DNA from: DATFES01 sp035457725 | Lineage (GTDB): Bacteria > Pseudomonadota > Alphaproteobacteria > CACIAM-22H2 | Length of the DNA stretch: 15,490 bases | Assembly: GCA_035457725.1 (NCBI GenBank) | Contig: DATIBC010000042.1 | Span: 1-15,490, forward strand | Direction: 5' to 3' | In this document: positions 7,835-14,974 of the stretch, piece by piece | Layout: each line of letters starts with the position of its first letter | Position numbering within the stretch: the stretch's first letter is position 1 | Translations under genes and position numbers: made by a program | The notes under the pieces: generated by a model | The model's database searches: none | The model's input: only the letters and a program-made list of their open reading frames with translations | What the model was told of the DNA's origin: nothing

Positions 7835-8815
7835 TTACTCGTGGTCGCGGACCGGGTGCGGCCGATAGGGCGCCTCGAGCGCCGCGGCCTCGGTGTCGTC
7901 GAGCTTGACGGCGAGCGCGCCGATCGCGTCGTCAAGGTGCTCCAACCGGCTCGCCCCGACGATGGGCGCAGTCAGCCCGGTTTGACGCAGCAGCCAGGCA
8001 AGCGCGATCTGCGCCGGCTTGACGCCGCGCCGGCGCGCCACTTTCACGACCTCGTCCACGACCTTGAAATCATCGTCGGCGAAGTAATAGCGGTGCGCGA
8101 TATCGTCCGACTTCGCGCGCGGCGTATCGCCGCCGTCCACGGGCCGCCGCGTACCGGCGAGAAATCCGCGCGCCAGCGGGCTCCAGGGAATGATACCGAC
8201 GCCCTCGGCGCGGCAAAGCGGCACCATTTCCCGCTCCTCCTCGCGGTAGGCGAGGTTCCATTGGTTCTGCATCGACACGAAGCGGGTCCAGCCGCGCCGC
8301 TCGGCGACGAAAAGCGCGGTGGCGAACTGCCATGCATGCATGCTTGACGCGCCGATGTAGCGCGCCTTACCCGCCTTGACGACGTCGTGGAGCGCCTCGA
8401 GCGTCTCCTCGATCGGCGTCTCATAGTCCCAGCGGTGAACTTGATAGAGATCGACGTGGTCGACGCCGAGGCGCCGGAGGCTCGCGTCGACGGCGTCCAT
8501 GATGCGTTTGCGTGACAGGCCGCGGTCGTTCGGTCCCTCGCCCATCGCATGATAGACTTTGGTGGCGATGACGACGCTTTCACGCCGCGCGAAGTCCTTG
8601 AGCGCGCGGCCGAGGATCTCCTCGCTGGCGCCGAGCGAATACATGTCGGCGGTGTCGAAGAAGTTGACGCCCAGTTCGAGCGCGCGGCGGATGAACGGGC
8701 GGCTCGCGGCTTCGTCGAGCACCCATGGTCGCCAGTTGGGGTTGCCGTAGGTCAGCGTGCCGAGACAGATCCGCGAAACTTTAAGGCCGCTATTGCCGAG
8801 CCGCATGTACTCCAT
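7835..8815 (-). CDS. Aldo/keto reductase
   Basis: NAD(P)H-dependent oxidoreductase of the aldo/keto reductase superfamily, 326 residues, cytosolic TIM barrel. The catalytic tetrad is complete: D54 and Y59 in FFDTADMYSLGASEEILG, K86 in VVIATKVY and H127 in DLYQVHRWD. The C-terminal cofactor region contains PIVGASRLEHLDDAI. The Trp/Asn pattern around VSMQNQWNLAYREEE and PWSPLARGFL puts it with the YajO/voltage-channel-beta-like bacterial AKRs of broad specificity. The substrate cannot be told from sequence. I chose ATG at 8815 (MEYMRLGNSGL) because GAGGGGA lies just upstream and the family begins there; the open frame extends to 8878 without support. It starts 34 bases after the rsmB stop and is probably co-transcribed with rsmB and lptE. 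Confidence 0.93.
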   Translation of the reverse strand: MEYMRLGNSGLKVSRICLGTLTYGNPNWRPWVLDEAASRPFIRRALELGVNFFDTADMYSLGASEEILGRALKDFARRESVVIATKVYHAMGEGPNDRGLSRKRIMDAVDASLRRLGVDHVDLYQVHRWDYETPIEETLEALHDVVKAGKARYIGASSMHAWQFATALFVAERRGWTRFVSMQNQWNLAYREEEREMVPLCRAEGVGIIPWSPLARGFLAGTRRPVDGGDTPRAKSDDIAHRYYFADDDFKVVDEVVKVARRRGVKPAQIALAWLLRQTGLTAPIVGASRLEHLDDAIGALAVKLDDTEAAALEAPYRPHPVRDHE

Positions 8816-8849
8816 GGAATCCCCTCGCCGATGGATTTGAGTCGCCCGC

Positions 8850-10175
8850 CTACCGGGTACGCACCAGGCGTGCGGCATAAAATCCGTCGAGCCCGCCCGC
8901 CTCGGCCATATGGCTGGGGAGGGTACGCAAATCGCCGCCCTCCGTCAGCAATTGCTCCAGCCCTGACAGTTCCGCAGGCGCGATTGGCTGGCGTTCGATA
9001 CCGGGCGACCGTGCCAGCAGAGCGGCGATGCGGTCCGGGCCTTCTTCCGGCTCGAGCGAACATGTGCAATAGACGAGCATTCCGCCTGGCGCCAGCATGG
9101 CCCGCGCGGCATCGAGCAGGCGGTCTTGCAGCGCGACGCATCGCGCCACGTCGTCGGGGCGCTTGACATGCGGGATGTCGGGATGGCGGCGCACGGTCCC
9201 CGTCGATGTGCACGGAGCATCGAGCAGTATGCGCTCGACGGGGGCGGCCGGCCGCCAGCGTTCCGCATCGGCGACGACCAGCTCCGCCGCAAGGCGCAGA
9301 CGCGTGAGATTGTCACGCACGATGCCGATGCGTGAACGCGAGCGGTCGACCGCCGTAACCCTGGCGCCGGCGGCGCAAAGCTGCGCGGTCTTTCCGCCCG
9401 GTGCGGCGCAAAGATCGACGACGATGCGACCGGCGACATCGCCCAGAAGGCGAGCCGGGAGTGCGGCCGCCGCATCCTGCACCCACCACGCGCCCTCGGC
9501 GTATCCGGTGAGGTCGGCAACCGAGCGCGACCCCGGCAATCTGAGCGAGCCTGTTGGCAGCAAACCGGCACCGATTTGTTCGGCCCACGATTCCGCGTCG
9601 CGTTTGACCGTAAGGTCAAGCGGCGGCTCGACGAGGTGGCGGGAGGTAATCGCCCGGGTCGTCGCCTCGCCATAGGCTGCCACCCACGAGCGCCAAAGCC
9701 AGTCCGGCAAATTGATGCGCAGCTCGTCTTGCGCGGCGCAGATCGCCGCCCCTTCGCGCGCCAGGCGACGCAGCACGGCGTTGGCGAGCGGGCGATATGA
9801 TGCGGTTCTCCCAGTCGCGAGAGCCACCGTTTCGGCGACTGCGGCATGCGGCGGCGTCTCCAGGAACAGCAACTGGCAGGCGCCCAGCCGCAGCAGGTTG
9901 CGCACGCTGCGCGCCCGCGGCGTCAATTCGCGATCGAGACAGGCCTCGAGCGCGGCGTCGATCTGACCAAGACGGCGCAACGTCGTCGCCACAAGCAGCC
10001 GCACGAATGCGCGGTCGCGGCCGTCGAGCGCGTCGTCGCGCAACGCGGGGTGCGCACGAAAAGCGTCTTCGAGCGGCCGGCGCTGGTCGAGAATCGCGCC
10101 AAGCAGATGCAGCGCCACGGCGCGTGGCGCAGGGGTTGCGTGGGTGGCGGCTTGTCTTGGCGTGCGCTCGGCCAT
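8850..10175 (-). CDS. rsmB: 16S rRNA (cytosine-967-C5)-methyltransferase RsmB
   Basis: Methylates cytosine 967 of 16S rRNA (E. coli numbering) using S-adenosylmethionine. The 441-residue product has an N-terminal NusB-like RNA-binding domain (about residues 15-140) and a C-terminal Rossmann methyltransferase. Motifs: VDLCAAPGGKTAQL (SAM binding), LLDAPCTSTGTVRRHPD with C322, and VYCTCSLEPEE with the predicted nucleophile C372. The two cysteines are 50 residues apart, as are C325 and C375 of E. coli RsmB. The start is ATG at 10175 (MAERTPRQ), where family homology begins; the frame is open to 10274 but reads into an AT-rich leader. The gene heads the reductase-lptE run and is divergent from the repeat-protein gene. 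Confidence 0.95.
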   Translation of the reverse strand: MAERTPRQAATHATPAPRAVALHLLGAILDQRRPLEDAFRAHPALRDDALDGRDRAFVRLLVATTLRRLGQIDAALEACLDRELTPRARSVRNLLRLGACQLLFLETPPHAAVAETVALATGRTASYRPLANAVLRRLAREGAAICAAQDELRINLPDWLWRSWVAAYGEATTRAITSRHLVEPPLDLTVKRDAESWAEQIGAGLLPTGSLRLPGSRSVADLTGYAEGAWWVQDAAAALPARLLGDVAGRIVVDLCAAPGGKTAQLCAAGARVTAVDRSRSRIGIVRDNLTRLRLAAELVVADAERWRPAAPVERILLDAPCTSTGTVRRHPDIPHVKRPDDVARCVALQDRLLDAARAMLAPGGMLVYCTCSLEPEEGPDRIAALLARSPGIERQPIAPAELSGLEQLLTEGGDLRTLPSHMAEAGGLDGFYAARLVRTR

Positions 10176-10201
10176 GTCCGGGGCGGGCAGGATGGCCCGT
10201 A

Positions 10202-10236
10202 GTATTGAAAAAATACAAGGATAATAAGGATTAATG
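10202..10236. promoter_or_regulatory. AT-rich tract in the rsmB / repeat-protein divergent gap
   Basis: The only strongly AT-rich stretch in the surrounding GC-rich DNA. It contains an inverted repeat GTATT-GAAAA-AATAC (10202-10216), TTGAAA (10205-10210) and GGATAATAAGG. It sits 27 bases upstream of rsmB and about 70 upstream of the exported repeat protein, so it probably holds one or both promoters. I cannot assign a -35/-10 pair at standard spacing. Confidence 0.3.
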
Positions 10237-10303
10237 TCGCCACGATGGGGCGGAATAGCACCTGTCGCGGCCACGTTGTCGGGGGGTATAGCCCGGGACG
10301 GGT

Positions 10304-10702
10304 ATGAATATGACGCGTTTGGAAGCCCTCGCGCTCGCTTTGGGCGTGGCGCTCTTTGGCATCGCCGCGGCGGTCAGCGCCGAGGAGGCGCGTGTACGTC
10401 CCGCGCCTTATGGCGGGTTCGAGGTCGTCACTCCCGATGGCCGCGTCACGCAGCGCATCAAGCCGCGGGCATTGGGCCACGGTTACGATCGCTTTGGGGC
10501 GGACGGGCGGCGGATCGGCTCGCTCGAACCACGGCGCGACGGGGTCGGCTACACGATGCAAGACGTCGGTGGGCGCCGCGAAGGGGAAATTCGCCCCGAG
10601 GCCTTCGGCAGCGGCTATGCCGTCCGCGATCGCGACGGCCGCGTCATCGGCTCGTTGCGCCCGGGGCCTGAGCCGGGCGAGTTCATTTATCGCCAGCGCT
10701 GA
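10304..10702 (+). CDS. Small exported protein with four 22-residue repeats
   Basis: I do not recognise a named family. The 132-residue product starts with a Sec signal peptide (MNMTRLEALALALGVALFGIAAAVSA, cleavage likely after A26) and continues as four tandem units of exactly 22 residues: 39-60, 61-82, 83-104 and 105-126. The consensus is (Y/F)-x5-(D/G)-G-R-x2-x-x-(I/L)-x-P-x3-G-x-G. Examples are YDRFGADGRRIGSLEP and YAVRDRDGRVIGSLRP. Each unit looks like a beta-hairpin (DGR or GGR turn) plus a Pro/Gly linker, so a small periplasmic or surface beta-repeat fold is a fair inference. There are no Cys residues or membrane segments after the signal. A second ATG (10310) is possible. It is alone on its strand between rsmB and htpX. 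The real coding nature is supported by signal peptide and periodicity. Confidence 0.8.
   Translation: MNMTRLEALALALGVALFGIAAAVSAEEARVRPAPYGGFEVVTPDGRVTQRIKPRALGHGYDRFGADGRRIGSLEPRRDGVGYTMQDVGGRREGEIRPEAFGSGYAVRDRDGRVIGSLRPGPEPGEFIYRQR
10418..10681 (+). repeat. Four tandem 66-base coding repeats
   Basis: The repeat region of the exported protein: four consecutive 66-base units without gaps (10418-10483, 10484-10549, 10550-10615, 10616-10681). They have diverged at DNA level while keeping GR, P and G positions, which points to an old duplication under selection. Confidence 0.75.
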
Positions 10703-10769
10703 TCCTTGATTGCGCCCAATCGCTCGCACGGGGAGGGATGCGTGGGCGCCATCGGCGGCCGCTCCGCGA

Positions 10770-11636
10770 TCAACCCCAAGGGCCGACGGCGCCGGCCAAT
10801 TCGCGCAGCCGGCGCACGCGGTTGGCGGTCGACGGATGGCTCGAAAACAGGTTATCAACACCACCGCGATGCAGCGGATTGACGATGAACATGTGCGCCG
10901 TCGCGGGGTTGCGCTCGGCCGTTTCGTTGTCGATGTATTGCACGCCCTGATCCAGCTTGCCGAGTGCGGAGGCAAGCCACAACGGACGGCCGGAAATCTC
11001 GGCGCCCATCCGATCGGCCTCATATTCGCGGCCTCGGCTGATCGCCATTTGCACCAGCATCGCCGCCAAAGGCGCGACGATCATGACCACCAGCGCGCCG
11101 ACCACGCCCAACGGATTTGGACTGCCGCTCGAATCGCGGCTGTGACCGAAGAACATGGCGAAATTCGCCAGCATGCCGATTGCGCCGGCGATGGTGGCGG
11201 TGATCGTCATGGTCAGCGTGTCGCGATTCTTGATATGCGCCAGTTCGTGCGCCATGACCCCGGCGATCTCCTCGCTGGTCATCATGCTCAGAAGCCCGGT
11301 GGTCGCCGCGACCGCCGCGTTCTGCGGGTTGCGCCCGGTGGCGAAGGCGTTGGGTTGATCATTTTCGATGATGTATATCCGCGGCATCGGCAAGCCGGCG
11401 CGCTCGGCTAGCGTCTCGACGATGCCATGTAACTGCGGCGCACTGGTCCGATCGACCTCCTTGGCGCCGTACATGCGCAAGACCACCTTGTCGGAATTCC
11501 AATAGGCGAACAGGTTCATCGCCGCGGCGACCGCAAGGGCGACCAACATGCCCGCCTCGCCGCCAATGACGAAGCCGACGGCGAGAAACAAACCGGTCAT
11601 TGCCGCAAGCAAGACGGCGGTGCGAACGTAATTCAT
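10770..11636 (-). CDS. htpX: Membrane zinc metalloprotease HtpX
   Basis: Inner-membrane M48 protease that degrades damaged membrane proteins, alongside FtsH. It has 288 residues. Hydrophobic segments lie at about 5-25 and 28-46 at the N-terminus, and at about 145-163 and 178-199 in the middle, with the catalytic site facing the cytosol. The zinc site is H130-E-L-A-H134 with E204 of the E-x-x-x-D motif in REYEADRMGA. NQPNAFATGRNP-like substrate-groove residues are present as DQPNAFATGRNPQNAAVA. The start is ATG at 11636 (MNYVRTAVLL), the standard beginning for the family; a TTG at 11651 would add five residues. It is divergent from the SDHAF4 gene across 107 bases and converges on the repeat-protein gene. 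Confidence 0.96.
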   Translation of the reverse strand: MNYVRTAVLLAAMTGLFLAVGFVIGGEAGMLVALAVAAAMNLFAYWNSDKVVLRMYGAKEVDRTSAPQLHGIVETLAERAGLPMPRIYIIENDQPNAFATGRNPQNAAVAATTGLLSMMTSEEIAGVMAHELAHIKNRDTLTMTITATIAGAIGMLANFAMFFGHSRDSSGSPNPLGVVGALVVMIVAPLAAMLVQMAISRGREYEADRMGAEISGRPLWLASALGKLDQGVQYIDNETAERNPATAHMFIVNPLHRGGVDNLFSSHPSTANRVRRLRELAGAVGPWG

Positions 11637-11688
11637 CGCCGGAGGGCGCAAGTAGTTATTGCCGGGGGGTTAGATAATGGGGCGCTAC

Positions 11689-11704
11689 CCGCCGTTCAAG
11701 GCGG
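11689..11704. repeat. Inverted repeat in the htpX / SDHAF4 divergent gap
   Basis: CCGCC (11689-11693) and GGCGG (11700-11704) flank a 6-base spacer, GTTCAA. Read on the minus strand, the spacer gives TTGAAC, a possible -35 for htpX, but the matching -10 is poor. GATAAT at 11673-11678 on the plus strand could serve the SDHAF4 gene. Confidence 0.25.
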
Positions 11705-11743
11705 CTTGCCCGAACCTGCCGCAATCGCCATATTTTTATCGCC

Positions 11744-11911
11744 ATGAGCAAGAGCCCGACGACTGCCGTCGCGACACTGCTGCCACGCGCTGGCGCCGGC
11801 GTTACCAAGCCGCAGGATCGGCCCAAGCTCGCTGAGATTGGCGGCCCGCCAGGCCCCGAACCGACGCGTTACGGCGACTGGGAGCGCGACGGTCGCTGCG
11901 TCGACTTTTAA
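11744..11911 (+). CDS. Succinate dehydrogenase assembly factor 4 (DUF1674)
   Basis: A 55-residue protein, short enough to be missed by usual length cut-offs. The C-terminal third carries the DUF1674/SDHAF4 signature GGPPGPEPTRYGDWERDGRC followed by VDF at the very end. In mitochondria and alphaproteobacteria this family promotes flavinylation and protects the flavinated SdhA subunit before complex II assembly. The N-terminus is polar and disordered, as usual. ATG at 11744 is the only sensible start; no strong ribosome binding site is visible. It is transcribed away from htpX and its stop is 6 bases from the stop of the convergent LysR gene. From memory, DUF1674 is a common neighbour of htpX and rsmB in alphaproteobacteria, which fits this position. 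Assignment rests on the motif and is strong. Confidence 0.92.
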   Translation: MSKSPTTAVATLLPRAGAGVTKPQDRPKLAEIGGPPGPEPTRYGDWERDGRCVDF

Positions 11912-11917
11912 GTGGGA

Positions 11918-12835
11918 TCAAGCAACGACGGCCGAAGGTCGCCGCGCGCGCGCTTCGTCGATCAGCCAATCGCGGAACGCTGAGATCGCCAAACGATCGG
12001 CGTGCTCGGGTAAGCAGACGAAGTAATAGGCGAACGCGGTCGGCGCGCTGAGCGGCAGCACCTGGACTAGCCGTCCCGAGGCAAGGTCGCCCGAGCACAG
12101 ACTGAGCCGGGCAAGCGCGATGCCCAGGCCGTTTGCCGCGGCCTCAAGGGTCAGAACCGCCTGGTTGAACCGCGTCCCGGCGTCGCTACGCAGGTCGGCA
12201 GCGCCGACATGCATCAGCCAAGTGCGCCAATCGGCGCCGCTGCCGTCGGTCTCGGTCGGCGAATCATGAAGCAGCGGCGCGCCCTCTAAATCGGACGGTG
12301 CTGTGAACGGACCGTGCTCGGTGATGAACGAGGGGCTCGCTACCGGCACCACCGCGTCGTCGAGAATCTTCAGAACATAGAGGCCGGGATAATTGCCGCG
12401 CCCGAAGCGGATGGCGATATCCGTGACCCCGGTGCGCAAGTCGACCATCGCCGGCTCGGCGGCGATGCGCACCTCGACGCCAGGATGGCGTCGTGCGAAG
12501 CCGGGCAGACGCGGCACCAGCCAGCGCGTGGCGAAGGACGGCAGTACGCTCACGGTCAGAGTCGCCGGACCGGAGTCGAGGCGGGCTAGGCAACGCCGGA
12601 TCTCGTCGAGCCCGCGACGGACGCCTTCGGCGACGATGATCCCCTCGCGCGTGAGTTCCATCCGGCGGGCAAGACGCTGGAAAAGCTGCACGCCGAGCTC
12701 GTCTTCCAACGCGCTGATGCGGTGACTGAGGGCGCTCTGGGTCACATGCAGCTCGTCACCGGCCTTGGTGAAATTCAGGTGACGTGCAGCGGCTTCGAAC
12801 GCGCGCAGTGCTTCAAGCGAGGGCAGGCGTCTCAT
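11918..12835 (-). CDS. LysR-family transcriptional regulator, GcvA-like
   Basis: DNA-binding regulator of 305 residues. The winged helix-turn-helix lies at about residues 6-64: LPSLEALRAFEAAARHLNFT, then the recognition helix in VTQSALSHRISALE, then LGVQLFQR. The effector domain starts at about 90 with LTVSVLPSFATRWLVPRL and DLRTGVTDIAIRFGRG, a pattern typical of the GcvA/AmpR branch. ATG at 12835 (MRRLPSLEAL) is chosen for family alignment and an AGGT site 9 bases upstream; the frame is open to 13123 without homology. There is no divergent target gene: the next gene upstream (acetyltransferase) is on the same strand, so its targets may lie elsewhere. The leader contains a perfect palindrome with T-N11-A spacing, a candidate autoregulatory site. 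Ligand and regulon unknown. Confidence 0.93.
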   Translation of the reverse strand: MRRLPSLEALRAFEAAARHLNFTKAGDELHVTQSALSHRISALEDELGVQLFQRLARRMELTREGIIVAEGVRRGLDEIRRCLARLDSGPATLTVSVLPSFATRWLVPRLPGFARRHPGVEVRIAAEPAMVDLRTGVTDIAIRFGRGNYPGLYVLKILDDAVVPVASPSFITEHGPFTAPSDLEGAPLLHDSPTETDGSGADWRTWLMHVGAADLRSDAGTRFNQAVLTLEAAANGLGIALARLSLCSGDLASGRLVQVLPLSAPTAFAYYFVCLPEHADRLAISAFRDWLIDEARARRPSAVVA

Positions 12836-12901
12836 GGCGCACGGACCTCGGCTGCGCCCGAACCATGAATCATGCTCATATGATAGATTAGCGATTCTCA
12901 A

Positions 12902-12916
12902 TTTTGCGACGCAAAA
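12902..12916. promoter_or_regulatory. Candidate LysR-type operator (T-N11-A palindrome)
   Basis: TTTTGCG-A-CGCAAAA is a perfect 7-bp inverted repeat around one central base, and contains the T-N11-A pattern symmetrically (T12903, A12915). It ends 67 bases before the lysR ATG. A possible -35 on the minus strand (TTGAGA, 12902-12897) abuts it, which would suit autorepression. Confidence 0.45.
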
Positions 12917-12926
12917 GAAATTGGAG

Positions 12927-12946
12927 ATCGTTCGAATACGAACGAT
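12927..12946. repeat. Perfect 8-bp inverted repeat upstream of lysR
   Basis: ATCGTTCG and CGAACGAT are separated by AATA. It could be a second regulator site or a hairpin; it is not followed by a T-run. Its symmetry axis lies between bases, so it cannot be a symmetric T-N11-A site. Confidence 0.5.
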
Positions 12947-12954
12947 GCCGCGAG

Positions 12955-12991
12955 GCGACGTCCACCCGCGCAATGCGCGGATGGGCGTCGC
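12955..12991 (-). terminator. Long hairpin after the acetyltransferase gene
   Basis: Two 17-base arms (12955-12971 and 12975-12991) pair at 15 of 17 positions around a 3-base loop (AAT), the strongest stem in the window. It begins 19 bases beyond the acetyltransferase stop on the minus strand. A smaller stem, CTGCC/GGCAG (12994-12998, 13002-13006), sits in between. No U-tract follows, so termination is a guess; a dispersed REP-like palindrome or a processing site is also possible. Confidence 0.4.
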
Positions 12992-13010
12992 GACTGCCTG
13001 CGGCAGACGA

Positions 13011-13565
13011 TCAGGCGGCTTGCTTCGTGCCGCTTTCGACCAGTTGCTTGCGCATGGCGATGACCGTGAAGGTCTCGTCGTCGGGTAGGCGCAAATGCAG
13101 CGTCTTGCCCATCTGGTAGCCAAGCGAGAGATAGAACGGCAGTCCCGATAGCGTGGCCGTCAGCGTGGCTTCGCGGTGCCCGCCGAACACCAGGGTGCGT
13201 TCGATCAGCGTCATGATCCGCCGCGCAATGCCTTGCCGGGCGAACTGCGGGTGGACGAACAGGCTGCGCACCACCGGCGCCTTGGCGCCGTCGTTGACGG
13301 CGTCGTTGGCCGCGGCGCGGGCACCGCCGGGCGAGCGCTGCGTCCAGCCGCCGCAACCGACGACCTGATCACCGCTCTCGGCGATGAACAACGTGCCGTC
13401 GTCGATGAGGTAGTGGTCCATGGTGCCGATATGGGCGAGGGAGCTTTCGACCTCGGCCGGGCTGTAGACCTTGGCGGCGAGGGCGCGCATCGACTGAGCC
13501 TGCATGGCGTACAGCGGGCCGGCGTCCATCGGCATGGCGGTCCTGATCACGGGCATGGTCTTCAT
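13011..13565 (-). CDS. GNAT-family N-acetyltransferase
   Basis: A 184-residue cytosolic acetyltransferase of the GNAT fold, using acetyl-CoA. Motif A is clear: VVRSLFVHPQFARQGIARRI, residues 98-117, with the pyrophosphate-loop pattern R110-Q-G-I-A114. It is preceded by the beta-strand LFIAES...VVGCGGW (about 59-74). LPFYLSLGYQMG (about 141-152) is the usual motif B region near the acceptor site. The substrate cannot be predicted. ATG at 13565 has GGGGAA upstream; ATG at 13556 is possible. The gene is on the same strand as lysR downstream, but 175 bases and several inverted repeats lie between, so they are probably separate units. Confidence 0.9.
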   Translation of the reverse strand: MKTMPVIRTAMPMDAGPLYAMQAQSMRALAAKVYSPAEVESSLAHIGTMDHYLIDDGTLFIAESGDQVVGCGGWTQRSPGGARAAANDAVNDGAKAPVVRSLFVHPQFARQGIARRIMTLIERTLVFGGHREATLTATLSGLPFYLSLGYQMGKTLHLRLPDDETFTVIAMRKQLVESGTKQAA

Positions 13566-13590
13566 CTGCGTTCCCCATCGGCGGTACGGC

Positions 13591-13615
13591 GCCGGGAATC
13601 CGGCGACGCATGCGT
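13591..13615. repeat. Inverted repeats in the acetyltransferase leader
   Basis: GCCGG-GAAT-CCGGC (13591-13604) is followed at once by the perfect 10-bp palindrome ACGCATGCGT (13606-13615), some 25-50 bases upstream of the acetyltransferase ATG. This is a plausible operator position, but short GC-rich palindromes are common by chance here. Confidence 0.3.
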
Positions 13616-13736
13616 TGTGCGCGGGGCAAGATGAGCCACGGCGAATCGCGCGTAAAACGATATCTCCTCACCACGCAAATGAAGGGTGCTCATGCGCGAG
13701 AATGCCCATTCTATCGACACTTTCCTGTTGTCGGTT

Positions 13737-14711
13737 TCAATTGTTTCCATCCCGGTCGGACACGACGATGTCGATGGCGCGGGGCAGGCGGCGCTCGCCG
13801 ATCAGCCAGAGCAAACCGCCGGGCAGGCCGGTGACGGCGTTAACCAAGCCGAAGGCGACCGACAGCGCCAGCGCATCGACGGCCGGAACGCCGACGAGCC
13901 CGAAACCGACCACCATCGCGCCTTCGCGTACGCCCCAGCCGGCAAGTGATATCGGCGCCATGGTGAAAAGAATGACCGGCGGTACGAGAAGCAGGCAGTC
14001 GACCGGCGCGATCGCCATGCCGAGTGCCGCGGCCGTCAAATAGACCACGCCAGCGACCATCGCGTGCACGGCGAACGATAGCGCAATGACCCCGGCGCTG
14101 GATCGGCCGGCAAACGACACGCCGCGAAGGTCTTCGAGCAAGCCGCCGACAAGACGTGTCGAGCGCCGTCGCGTCAAAGCACGGGCGATCGGATCGCCGA
14201 GCCGCCACAGGACGACTGTGCCAATGACTCCGGCGGCGGCGATCGCCGTCACGCCAAGCCGCGCCGATCCGTCTGCGATGCGATGGAGAAACAGCGGCAG
14301 AGTTATGGCGATCAAGAGCGTAAGTACGGCCAGTGCTACGAGGCGGTCGACAATTACCGCCGCCACCGCACGAGCCATGGGCGGGCGATGGCGACCGGCC
14401 ATCCAGGCGCGAACCGCATCGCCGCCAATCGCCGAAGGCAGCGTCTGGTTGAAGAATTGCCCGATCGCCGACAAGCGGATTATCGCGCCGGCGTCGAGCG
14501 GCGCTTGGAGCAGTTTGGCGATCAAGGCCCAGCGCCACGCGGCGAGCGCAAGCTGGGCGAACATGACGCAAAGCGCGGCGACGGCCCAATCGATCGCCAG
14601 TACCTGGAGGCGAACGATGACCGCGTCGAGTTCGATGCGGACCAGCAGCAGGCCGACGAGCCCGGTGGTGACGGCGATCTTAATGGCGATCAACAGGCTG
14701 CGCGGCCACAT
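13737..14711 (-). CDS. YbhN/UPF0104-type integral membrane protein (LPG synthase TM-like)
   Basis: A polytopic inner-membrane protein of 324 residues with about seven or eight hydrophobic segments. It matches the membrane domain of lysylphosphatidylglycerol synthases (flippase part of MprF) and stand-alone YbhN proteins. Diagnostic blocks are SAIGQFFNQTLPSAIGGDAV (residues 82-101) and PISLAGWGVREG (253-264), plus a C-terminal FGLVNAVTGLPGGLLWL segment. The cytosolic aminoacyl transferase domain of MprF is absent, so it is unlikely to make lysyl-PG. Stand-alone members are thought to act on lipids or lipid-linked sugars, but the substrate here is unknown. ATG at 14711 (MWPRSLLIAIK) begins just before the first membrane helix; the frame is open to 14849 with unlikely sequence. 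It is divergent from the sensor gene on the right. Confidence 0.88.
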   Translation of the reverse strand: MWPRSLLIAIKIAVTTGLVGLLLVRIELDAVIVRLQVLAIDWAVAALCVMFAQLALAAWRWALIAKLLQAPLDAGAIIRLSAIGQFFNQTLPSAIGGDAVRAWMAGRHRPPMARAVAAVIVDRLVALAVLTLLIAITLPLFLHRIADGSARLGVTAIAAAGVIGTVVLWRLGDPIARALTRRRSTRLVGGLLEDLRGVSFAGRSSAGVIALSFAVHAMVAGVVYLTAAALGMAIAPVDCLLLVPPVILFTMAPISLAGWGVREGAMVVGFGLVGVPAVDALALSVAFGLVNAVTGLPGGLLWLIGERRLPRAIDIVVSDRDGNN

Positions 14712-14963
14712 GCCCCGCTCGCTTCTGGCCAGATTGGACGCCTGAGGTACAACGATGGGCCCGAGTCCGGCAAGCCGGCGAAAATGCGGTGCGCCACCGG
14801 GAAGGGAGGCGCAGCGCAGGCGTGCAGGCTCGTCCGGACACGCCGCCATTGATTAGGCGCCGCAGGAAGTCGATCATGATACGACGAGCGCGGCGCCGGC
14901 GGCGGCGACGCGTCTTGCCGGGGGCGGCGGCGCCTGAACCCACCATCGGTCAGGCGGCCAGCC

Positions 14964-14970
14964 GAGGAAG
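14964..14970 (+). promoter_or_regulatory. Ribosome binding site deciding the sensor gene start
   Basis: GAGGAAG ends 4 bases before the ATG at 14975. It favours this start over the in-frame ATG at 14876, which would add an implausible Arg-run N-terminus. Confidence 0.6.
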
Positions 14971-14974
14971 CGCG

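Noticed and set aside
8329..8346. CATGCATGCATGC run as a possible repeat or binding site
   Set aside because: It lies inside the aldo/keto reductase coding region and is explained by the codons for SMHAW in a conserved segment.
10176..10274. 33-residue N-terminal extension of RsmB
   Set aside because: It covers the AT-rich likely promoter tract and has no family similarity; ATG 10175 gives the standard beginning.
12836..13123. Long N-terminal extension of the LysR gene to 13123
   Set aside because: The extension shows no LysR similarity, overlaps the end of the acetyltransferase gene and passes through the inverted repeats. The helix-turn-helix starts normally from ATG 12835.
14876..14974. 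Upstream ATG giving the sensor protein an Arg-rich 33-residue N-terminus
   Set aside because: There is no ribosome binding site before it; GAGGAAG precedes the ATG at 14975 at good spacing and the domain similarity begins there.
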